64,000 bases of DNA, taken from Limnanthes douglasii subsp. nivea (Eukaryota > Streptophyta > Magnoliopsida > Brassicales > Limnanthaceae). The DNA lies in contig JAUPFV010000004.1 in assembly GCA_036936605.1 (NCBI GenBank), positions 293,860,009 through 293,924,008 on the forward strand, read 5' to 3'. Shown here one piece after another: positions 45,813-53,159 of this stretch (the stretch's first letter is position 1; every line of letters starts with the position of its first letter). The notes beneath the pieces are model-generated. The model did not search any database and had not been told where the DNA came from. It was given only the letters and a program-made list of their open reading frames with translations. The position numbers and the translations under genes are program-made.

Positions 45813-46297
45813 TTTATGGTTTACTTGGTTTATCTTTTATTCAAACTAAAGTCCTTGGAAGGCCAAGGCACTCTTTTTGTAGTGGTGTCCGGTATTTGTT
45901 CGGACAGATTTTTTGTGTTGTATCCTGACTTATTCGAAAGTCCTTGGAAGGCCAAGGCAATTTTAAGTTGTTCAATGAATATTTCTGTTTTTCACAACCA
46001 TCATCTTCTTTCATTGTTTGTTTTAGTTTAGATAGCTAACGTTTAAGTAGCTTTTAGTTATTGCATTATGAGAGTGTTTAAATTCTCTGGCTAGAGTTTA
46101 AATAGCCCTTAGATCTTTCAGTCCGGGTATAACAAGAGATAGAACTTTGAAAATACTTAGAAAATTTTGAAGAGGGCATCGAATTTTATTCAACCATCCG
46201 GACACCTCACTAAAACCTCCCCGTGCCACCAGGGAGGAAAGAGTATGCCCCCAAATATTTACATGGAAGTTCAAACAAGTAAATATTTACACAAGTG
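45813..46297. other. Space between convergent antisense gene and integrase (copy 1)
   Basis: Two hairpins CCTTGG-AAGG-CCAAGG lie at 45853-45868 and 45942-45957, separated by a copy of TGTCCGG. No ORF. The minus-strand pol genes end at 46298. Confidence 0.7.
45853..45957. repeat. Pair of 16 nt hairpin repeats
   Basis: CCTTGGAAGGCCAAGG twice, 89 bp apart, each within AAAGTCC...CAAGGCA; the pair is conserved in copy 2 (59544-59559 and 59632-59647). Confidence 0.8.
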
Positions 46298-47260
46298 TTA
46301 TTCCAAGTACATCCGAAGATGCTCAATATTCCAAGGGTGAGTTAGAACCCTGCCATCTTTGTCTTCCAACCAATAAGTTCCAGGCTTGATTCTTTCAACC
46401 ACAATATACGGACCCTCCCAGGTCGGGGCCAGCTTTCCGAAGAGCTTTTCTTTAGTGTGTAAGAATACCTTTCTTAATACTTTGTACCCTGGTTGGAAAT
46501 CTCTTCTTTTAACTTTAGAAGCAAACCTGCTCCTCATCAAGCCCTGATAGTGTGCAACTCTAAGGTGAGCTTTAACCCGTCTTTCTTCTATCAAATCAAG
46601 TTGATTTCTGATTGCCATTTCATTAGCGTGTCCGGAGAAGTTGTGAACACGAAAGGAAGGGAGTGTCTTCTCTATGGGAGCTACTGCATCCATTCCATAG
46701 ACCAAGGCGAAGGGTGATTCTTGTGTTGCAGCCCCAGGTGTTGTCCGGTAGGCCCACAAGACTTCTTGTAGATAACTAGGCCACTTCCCAGCAGCCCCTT
46801 CCAGATTCTTCCTTAAACCGGATAGTATAGTCCTATTAGCCACTTCAACTTGCCCATTGGCTTGTGGGTGGAAAGGTGAAGAAAAACAATGCTGTATACC
46901 CCTTGAGGCACAGAAGCTTTCCATTTCTCTATTGTCAAACTGTGGCCCATTGTCTGTTGTTATTTTCTGTGGGACACCAAATCTGCAACATATGTTGGAT
47001 AGAATGAATTTTATGACAACTTTTGATGTTGTCCCTGCTAGGGGAGCTGCTTCTATCCACTTTGAGAAGTAGTCAATAGCCACAATTATAGTTTTACGTC
47101 CTCCGGGCGCCACAGGGAGAGGCCCTACTAGGTCCAACCCCCATCGAGCGAAGGGAATGGGCTCAGAAATGGATTCTAGAGGAATGGTTGGTACATGAAT
47201 TTCATTGCTGTACCTCTGGCATGGGTCACACCTCCTTACCAACTCCTTAGCATCTTTCAT
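46298..47260 (-). CDS. Gypsy copy 1 integrase
   Basis: Inserts the cDNA into host DNA. The CxxC of the zinc domain is CDPC at residues 11-14; its His part lies upstream across a stop (the TAA at 47264-47266 replaces TCA of copy 2). The catalytic triad is present: D43 (GLDLVGPLP), D103 (TTDNGPQF) and E139 (NGQVEVANRT). The C-terminal part has WAYRTTPGAATQESPFALVYG and the GPY/F-like module LAPTWEGPYIVVERIKPGTYWL. It ends at LRMYLE-stop. In the ancestor it was continuous with the RNase H frame. Confidence 0.88.
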   Translation of the reverse strand: MKDAKELVRRCDPCQRYSNEIHVPTIPLESISEPIPFARWGLDLVGPLPVAPGGRKTIIVAIDYFSKWIEAAPLAGTTSKVVIKFILSNICCRFGVPQKITTDNGPQFDNREMESFCASRGIQHCFSSPFHPQANGQVEVANRTILSGLRKNLEGAAGKWPSYLQEVLWAYRTTPGAATQESPFALVYGMDAVAPIEKTLPSFRVHNFSGHANEMAIRNQLDLIEERRVKAHLRVAHYQGLMRSRFASKVKRRDFQPGYKVLRKVFLHTKEKLFGKLAPTWEGPYIVVERIKPGTYWLEDKDGRVLTHPWNIEHLRMYLE

Positions 47261-47263
47261 GAT

Positions 47264-48088
47264 TTATGGCCTATAGTATCCGGAGAGCAGTACTCTTCTT
47301 GTTAGAGCTCTAAATCCACAATGGGCTGATCCCTCACCATCATGCAATTCGGAGAGGACCACTTGAGACTCATCATCCCCCAAACAACGAAGGAGAGGTT
47401 TACTATAGAATTTTTTGTACAACACTTCTCTCAATATAATGAAACCACGAGCCTTGTGTTTCAATGTTCTGGCTTGTGACTTATCTGAAGGCACAATACC
47501 ATCAGATAGATATTGTATGAGAGGAGATCTCCAGTCTTGAGGCCGTTTCACTTGTAGTTCAAAAACTTCCTCTTCTTCACCCTTACTAAGTTGAATAGAA
47601 GGGCTTTCAAGCACATGGATCCATGGGTATAACTTCATATATGCTATAGTTGCCAATGAGTCTGCTAGCCCATTTTCTGCCCGGGGAATGTGTTCATAGA
47701 CAACAGCTTTAAATTTTAGTGCTTCATTCTTGAGGAGGAGTAAATACTTCACGAGTTGCTCCTTTCTAGCCTCAGATTGGCCTAAGGCATGGTGGATAAG
47801 AAATTGGGAGTCACTTAGCAGCTTGACCCTCTTAGCCCTACAAATGTAGGCTAACTTTAACCCAGCTATAGCTGCTTCATATTCGGACTCGTTATTAGAT
47901 GCCCTGAAAGCAAAACAAATAGCCTGGTACATATTGTCTCCATATGGGAAAGTTAAACATATTCCTGCACCACATCCCATAGTACTAGATCCACCATCTG
48001 TTCGGACGATACACATTTTCTTGTCTTTTGTATCAGTAGCTTGCTCCGAATCCCTATCGGAGTGGAATTCAACCAAGAAATCAGCCAC
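47264..48088 (-). CDS. Gypsy copy 1 second (archaeal-type) RNase H and linker
   Basis: TDGGSSTMGCGAGICL, then SNNESEYEAAIAGLKLAYI, LLSDSQFLIHHALGQ and IPRAENGLADSLATIAY give the D, E, D and D pattern of the additional RNase H of Tat elements. After a linker comes HCGFRALTRRVLLSGYY, the start of the integrase zinc domain. It lies in the same frame as the RT part (stop TAA at 48092-48094 in place of CAA) and the integrase part. Confidence 0.85.
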   Translation of the reverse strand: MADFLVEFHSDRDSEQATDTKDKKMCIVRTDGGSSTMGCGAGICLTFPYGDNMYQAICFAFRASNNESEYEAAIAGLKLAYICRAKRVKLLSDSQFLIHHALGQSEARKEQLVKYLLLLKNEALKFKAVVYEHIPRAENGLADSLATIAYMKLYPWIHVLESPSIQLSKGEEEEVFELQVKRPQDWRSPLIQYLSDGIVPSDKSQARTLKHKARGFIILREVLYKKFYSKPLLRCLGDDESQVVLSELHDGEGSAHCGFRALTRRVLLSGYYRP

Positions 48089-48091
48089 AGC

Positions 48092-49585
48092 TTAGGCTTT
48101 TACTGCTGTCCGGGGAGCAAAGTCTATGTCAAAGTCCCCCAATTCTACTGACCACTTAGTCATTCTGCTCGAAATGTATGCTTTTTGAAGGACATTTTTT
48201 AAGGGAAAAGAGGTCCGGACGATGATAGGATGAGCCTGGAAATAAGGCCTCATCTTCCTTGCAGCTATTACCAGAGCTAAAGCCAACTTTTCAAGTTTCA
48301 AGTAACGTCTCTCAGCATCTATCAAGCTCTTGCTGATGTAGTACACTGGGTGGGGATATCTATCGACCTCTCTTACCAGCACAACACTGATGACACAACT
48401 TGAAACTGCCAAATATACGAAGAGAGTCTCCCCATCAACTGGTTTGAACAAAGTTTTGGGGGAGGACAGGTGTTTCTTGATTTCATTGAAAGCCTCATCA
48501 CACTGTGGGGTCCACTCGAAACCCTTTGCACCCTTCAAAGTTTGAAAGAAAGGAGCACACCTGTCCGAAGACCTGGATATAAATCTGTTTAAAGCTGCTA
48601 ATCTCCCCGTTAACCACTGTACTTTTTTGACGTTTCGAGGAGGTTCCATCTGGAAAAGAGCATTCAGCTGGTCCGGATCGGGTTGTATTCCATGCTCACT
48701 TATGATATAGCCTAGAAACTTCCCGGACTGCACTCCGAAGACACACTTTTCAAGGTTTAACTTTAAATTTACTTTTACCAAGTTGGCAAAAGTTTCTTGG
48801 AGATCGGACAAGTGTATCTGCTCATCCATACTTTTCACCATCATATCGTCAATGTAAACCTCCATATTTCTTCCAATTTGATCAGCGAATGCCTTGTTGA
48901 CTAACCTTTGATAAGTAGCCCCAGCATTTTTCAAACCAAATGGAATCACCTTGTAGCAATGTAGACCCCTGTCAGTGACAAACGTAGTATGCTCTTGATC
49001 CTTTGGATCTACTTGAATTTGATTGTACCCGGAGAAGGCATCCATAAAGGAAAGCAGTTTGTTCCCAGAGGTAGAGTCTACTAACTGATCTATCCGGGGG
49101 ACCGGATACAAGTCTTTTGGGCAAGCTCTATTGAGGTTTGTGAAGTCAATGCACATGCGCCACTTGTCATTCTTCTTTTTCACCAGGACAGGATTGGCAG
49201 TCCACAAAGGGTTATGAGATTCCTTAATGTGCCCCATCTTTGTGAGTCTGTCAACCTCTTGTACAATGACATCAGCCTTTTCTTTGGAAAAAGCTCTTCT
49301 TTTTTGAATTACTGGTGCTACATCTCTCCGGACAGATAGGTGATGGGATATCACAGCTGATGGAACTCCAGTAACATCAGCATTGCACCAAGCAAAAACG
49401 TGCTGATGGTCTTTCAAAAATTTGAACATTTGTTTTTTCAACATTGGTGGTATCTTGGACCCTATCTTGACACTATTACCCTCTTCCAAACAGTGCGTTT
49501 CAACCTCTTCGACTGGTATCAATACTCGAGGGGTCTCTCTGGGGTCATCAATTTCACCCTCACCCCCAGAAAGGCCCTCAAACTG
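48092..49585 (-). CDS. Gypsy copy 1 reverse transcriptase and first RNase H-like domain
   Basis: Open after the UAG at 49586-49588; the first ATG is at 49522. Counting from there: WRMCIDFTNLNRACPKD at 121-137, SFMDAFSGYNQI near 158-169, FGLKNAGATYQR near 195-206 and YIDD at 223-226, all intact. The first RNase H-like domain follows (FVYLAVSSCVISVVLVRE, YYISKSLIDAERRYLKLEKLA) and looks weakened at its catalytic sites, as expected when a second RNase H is present. Confidence 0.88.
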   Translation of the reverse strand, partial: QFEGLSGGEGEIDDPRETPRVLIPVEEVETHCLEEGNSVKIGSKIPPMLKKQMFKFLKDHQHVFAWCNADVTGVPSAVISHHLSVRRDVAPVIQKRRAFSKEKADVIVQEVDRLTKMGHIKESHNPLWTANPVLVKKKNDKWRMCIDFTNLNRACPKDLYPVPRIDQLVDSTSGNKLLSFMDAFSGYNQIQVDPKDQEHTTFVTDRGLHCYKVIPFGLKNAGATYQRLVNKAFADQIGRNMEVYIDDMMVKSMDEQIHLSDLQETFANLVKVNLKLNLEKCVFGVQSGKFLGYIISEHGIQPDPDQLNALFQMEPPRNVKKVQWLTGRLAALNRFISRSSDRCAPFFQTLKGAKGFEWTPQCDEAFNEIKKHLSSPKTLFKPVDGETLFVYLAVSSCVISVVLVREVDRYPHPVYYISKSLIDAERRYLKLEKLALALVIAARKMRPYFQAHPIIVRTSFPLKNVLQKAYISSRMTKWSVELGDFDIDFAPRTAVKA

Positions 49586-49588
49586 CTA
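49586..49588 (-). promoter_or_regulatory. Shared UAG between protease and RT (copy 1), possible readthrough site
   Basis: Minus-strand context CAA-TAG-CAG-TTT. The same codon is at 63094-63096 in copy 2, while two codons upstream differ only by synonymous changes. Compare the known tobamovirus-type context CAA-UAG-CAR-YYA. Confidence 0.45.
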
Positions 49589-50200
49589 TTGTTCATCGAT
49601 GCGGACTGCCCCCAGCGTTCGAGGAGCCAAGGCAGTGGCATAACATTCTCTTGCAATCTTTTGGCTGCTTCGGACAACTCCAACCTGCCCCTCAACAGCA
49701 TACTTCAAACACTGATGGACTGTTGAAGCCACTGCATGCATCCTAGAGAGCCAAGACCTCCCTAGAATAGCATTATAGCAAGTGGGACAATCCACCACAA
49801 TAAAGAGTATTCTGACCATTTTCTTGAAAGGGCCCTTGCCCAATAACACCTCTTCTTCGAACTCTCCGATCACATCTGCTGAGCTGCCTGTGAAGCCCAC
49901 GATTGACATGTCCGACTTTTGAATTACAGGTGGATTTTTCATTTTCTTGTAACTGGTTAGGAAAAGGATATTGGCTGAGCTTGCAGTGTCCACCAGGATT
50001 CGCCTTATTTCATTGCCCCCTATAGATGCTCCTATGACAACAACATCCTCATGAGGTCCAACAATGTCTCTCAAATCATCCTCATCAAAGACAATTAAAG
50101 GGAATGAGTTTGGTGACTGATAAGATGTCATGCTTCCTTCTAGCTGGGAGGCCAAAGTATGAACATGCCTCTTCCTTGAAGAAGCAGTAGGAGCTGTCAT
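49586..50200 (-). CDS. Gypsy copy 1 protease
   Basis: Aspartic protease that processes Gag-Pol. From the ATG at 50200, the active-site region is IRRILVDTASSANILF with Asp at residue 71; family members have D-T/S-G, here D-T-A, so activity is doubtful. AILGRSWLSRMHAVASTVHQ near residues 143-162 is the second conserved block. The frame is continuous with gag except for one stop (50237-50239) and ends at the shared UAG. Confidence 0.8.
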   Translation of the reverse strand: MTAPTASSRKRHVHTLASQLEGSMTSYQSPNSFPLIVFDEDDLRDIVGPHEDVVVIGASIGGNEIRRILVDTASSANILFLTSYKKMKNPPVIQKSDMSIVGFTGSSADVIGEFEEEVLLGKGPFKKMVRILFIVVDCPTCYNAILGRSWLSRMHAVASTVHQCLKYAVEGQVGVVRSSQKIARECYATALAPRTLGAVRIDEQ

Positions 50201-50236
50201 AGTGTCCCCTCCGAAAATCGTAAGTGACTCAAAAAA

Positions 50237-51928
50237 TTAAATGAGCCCGGAGACCGACCTAGAACATTCCTCTATAGCACCCACCCTGTTTCGAGTTGGA
50301 TCAGGATCCAAGTATTCAGATTCCACATCAAACCTTTCAACTATAACCATGGCCCCCTCCGGAGCTGCATTACTTGGACCAACCCGGTGAGTGTTGTCAG
50401 GCCTGTTGCCTCCTCTTCTTTTAACGTATGCACCCAACTTCCCCCTCTCTATCAAATTTTCAACTTCTTGTTTTAATGCTATGCAGTCATCGACGGTATG
50501 GCCAATATCATTGTGAGATTGGCAAAAGGAGTTGTTACGATGCTCTCTCGGAGACTGCAAGGTTGCCGGTCTCCGGTAATGCACCTCATCTTTCGTTTTA
50601 TCGAAAATGGTGGCCACACTCTCTTTAAGCTCTTCGAACCACTCCGGTCGGACCCATGGCCCTCTCTTATTTCTGGATTGTTGACTCTGAGCAGGAGCTG
50701 CTGGTTGAGCCTGAGCTTTTGCCCTACCATGCCCTTGTACGGTTTCTCTTGCTTTGTTCCCAGACTGATTTTGATTTGGAGTTGGTGCCACTGGGGTGGA
50801 TCTTACCTGCCGGTGCACCCTGGTTTTCTTTGTTTCATCAACGTTTATTTGTTTGCCAACCTGATTCAGCAACCCTCCCCATGTCATAGCCTTCTTTCTG
50901 GTCACCGAATCAGCTAGATTGCCTGGGTTCAAACCCTGTCTCAGGGATGCTATTGCTACCTGTTCAAAGCAATTAGCCAACCCATTCTGTGTGTTCACAA
51001 AGCGGCTTATGTATTCTTTCAAGGATTCATTTGGCTCCTGGGTACAATGGATTATGGTGTCTCCATTTCCCTTCAGTTCCTTACTCCCTACGAACTGCCT
51101 TCGAAAGGCCACCCAAAACGTATCGAAATCTTTAATACAACCCTTAGGCAGGCTGTTGTACCATTTCAGAGCACTCCCCGTGAATGACTGGGAGAATGGC
51201 CTACAAAGTAGTTTATCATCGTCATCAAAGTTCATCATGAAGTTCTTGAAGTGCTCCAGATGGTTGTCCGGATCAGTACTGCCATCGTACTTCTCCATTT
51301 TAGTGCTGTCAAACCTTTTGGGGAGGTTTCCGGACAGGATTTTAGAAGACAGTAGAGACTGCCTCCAATTCCTTCCACGACTGAACACAGTATCCTCATT
51401 GGGAGTTGCAAAGATACCTAGCTCATCGTGGAAAGCAAAGGGATCCATGAGCATCTTGTCCGTATACCTCCGGTGGTGAGATGACCCCTTTCCAATATGC
51501 CTTTTCATTCTTCCATGGTGGTCTTTTTTTCTTGAATATTTCTTAACCTGCTTTTGCTTTTTCCTGGTTCGACCCTCATCGCTGCTAGAGGACAAGGATT
51601 TTTCATTTCCCTCGCTGTCCGAAGAGCTACCTGAAGATTCTGAGCTCGAGTCAGAACTCTCGACAGGCTTGGACCGGTGAGACTTTTTGGAACTAGCATG
51701 AGTCTTTTTGGTGCTCACATGAGTTTTAGAAGCCTCATGCTTCCTGGGGTTATCGGTATGATGAGCAACCGATGCTTTGGATTTTTCTTTCACGCCCATC
51801 CTGGCCTTCTCAGCCCTCAGAGCTTCTATTTCACACTTTAGCATGTCACGCTCTTCGACAGTGTACTCATCGTTCTCTTCCACCACTTCGAGCAAAGCTG
51901 GTGGAAGCTCTGGATTGTCTGGATTCAT
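50237..51928 (-). CDS. Gypsy copy 1 gag
   Basis: Capsid and nucleocapsid. The first ATG (MNPDNPELPPALLE) is at 51928; the open frame itself begins at the PBS. A Ser/Lys-rich stretch (SSSDSEGNEKS) precedes the retrotrans_gag core: MEKYDGSTDPDNHLEHFKNF, FSQSFTGSALKWYNSLPKG and FWVAFRRQFVGSKEL. Near the end is a Tat-type knuckle, FCQSHNDIGHTVDDC, then LIERGKLGAYVKRRGG. The stop at 50237-50239 (TAA) is AAG in copy 2, where gag runs on toward protease. Confidence 0.85.
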   Translation of the reverse strand: MNPDNPELPPALLEVVEENDEYTVEERDMLKCEIEALRAEKARMGVKEKSKASVAHHTDNPRKHEASKTHVSTKKTHASSKKSHRSKPVESSDSSSESSGSSSDSEGNEKSLSSSSDEGRTRKKQKQVKKYSRKKDHHGRMKRHIGKGSSHHRRYTDKMLMDPFAFHDELGIFATPNEDTVFSRGRNWRQSLLSSKILSGNLPKRFDSTKMEKYDGSTDPDNHLEHFKNFMMNFDDDDKLLCRPFSQSFTGSALKWYNSLPKGCIKDFDTFWVAFRRQFVGSKELKGNGDTIIHCTQEPNESLKEYISRFVNTQNGLANCFEQVAIASLRQGLNPGNLADSVTRKKAMTWGGLLNQVGKQINVDETKKTRVHRQVRSTPVAPTPNQNQSGNKARETVQGHGRAKAQAQPAAPAQSQQSRNKRGPWVRPEWFEELKESVATIFDKTKDEVHYRRPATLQSPREHRNNSFCQSHNDIGHTVDDCIALKQEVENLIERGKLGAYVKRRGGNRPDNTHRVGPSNAAPEGAMVIVERFDVESEYLDPDPTRNRVGAIEECSRSVSGLI

Positions 51929-51980
51929 ACGGACATAATTTCTTGGCAGGTTTTGAATGTTTGATTCAGGCACCTTTCTC

Positions 51981-51998
51981 CTCCCACTGTGGTCGCCA
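51981..51998 (-). promoter_or_regulatory. Primer-binding site of gypsy copy 1
   Basis: TGGCGACCACAGTGGGAG on the minus strand, three bases inside the 5' LTR. The tRNA is not identified. Confidence 0.6.
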
Positions 51999-52001
51999 AT
52001 T

Positions 52002-52195
52002 TGGTGTGGATAATAATTGCCTGAGGGTAGGCTGGTAATTTCAAGTGGAGTTTTAAGATGGTGTGTGGGTGTTTAACAGTGGTATGTCCGGTCCAAGTGA
52101 CCTGTTCGATCCCTGTCCATGTAACATGTCTGGTATTCGGAGAGACTAGACCGATTTGCCCTTGTTCGGGGAGCATGCTGAATTCGGACTCATCA
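52002..52195 (-). repeat. 5' LTR of gypsy copy 1, internally deleted
   Basis: 194 bp against 493 bp in the 3' LTR. On plus, ACAGTGGTATG joins directly to TCCGGTCCAAGTG; about 299 bp are missing, including the TATA box. Ends and TSD are intact. Confidence 0.88.
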
Positions 52196-52200
52196 ATCAT

Positions 52201-53159
52201 TGTACTTTATGCTTTAATTAATTGATCACTAATTAAATGATATAAGATCAACGTTGAGAAGTAGAGGTAAAACCTAAATTGTAATTAATGGTAATACAAT
52301 AGGTTGAATGCACAATAGATATATATGACATATCCAATGAAATTTGAACTAGGTTCTTAGAACTTATGATATAATTGTATGCGGTAAGAGACTAAAGATA
52401 GCTCTCGCCATAATAAATTTAGATGAAAAGATAATAATAACATATTTTAATAGAAATTGATTTTGAGAAAAATTGAATTGATTAGACTCATTTAAATAAT
52501 CATATATATTAAGATATGATGTTAGTTCAGTAACCCTAGATTCATTAATTATTTTATTAAATTTTATCTTATTTTTATTTTTATTTTTTTTAATTTACTG
52601 CATTTAAATACCAATACATAATTTTTTTTATCTAGGAAAATGTATTGGGTTTACCATCAACTTCAATGGAGATTGTATCAGGTTTACGATTGATAGAATA
52701 TATTGTGTCACAAGATACCACAATTTCTTGTCTCAAGGAAGCCATTTCATGGGTTTGTAAAGCTTCATTTAAAATAATCGATATTAAAACCGGTCAGGTG
52801 CAACGTGTCATCAGGCACACTGATCTTAATGCACATTTTCATCTCGAGGTTGAAGATATCATTGCACTCACCTATCACATAAAAGACTTTGAAGATTTCT
52901 CTACTGTTTAATTTCCTCGCTTATAAACACACCGAAAGTCAAACTTTCAATTCTCATTGTTCATTAATGAACAACATTCTAAAAGATTTATTTCTTTGTC
53001 ATTTTCTAGAAATCTCAATAATTACATATGGTAACCATCACATCTCTTCTCTAGGCCTAATTGTCACTTAAAGTCTGAGTTAAACTCAGTTAGTTTTTTC
53101 AAAACCCCGCTCAAACCCAAGAGTAACTCGAGTAAAGCATTGTCTCACACTCCCATTGT
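52201..53159. other. Non-coding stretch between gypsy copy 1 and the decayed LINE
   Basis: AT-rich. An open frame at 52645-52911 (MGLPSTSMEIVSGLRLIEYI...) matches nothing I recognise and could be chance. Confidence 0.4.

Larger units (their letters stand above)
41913..52195 (-). mobile_element. Tat-lineage Ty3/gypsy retrotransposon, copy 1 (10.3 kb)
   Basis: LTRs at 41913-42405 (3') and 52002-52195 (5', shortened); both begin TGGTGTGG and end ACTCATCA on plus. The TSD is ATCAT (41908-41912 and 52196-52200). Minus-strand order: 5' LTR, PBS, gag, protease, RT, RNase H, second RNase H, integrase, then a large plus-strand gene, polypurine tract, 3' LTR. The double RNase H and the antisense gene between integrase and the 3' LTR point to the Tat lineage (Grande/Retand-like). 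Few lesions are seen: three private stops and the shortened 5' LTR. Confidence 0.92.

Noticed and set aside
52645..52911. 88-codon plus-strand ORF
   Set aside because: Unrecognised, AT-rich flanks, no start context or continuation; could be chance.
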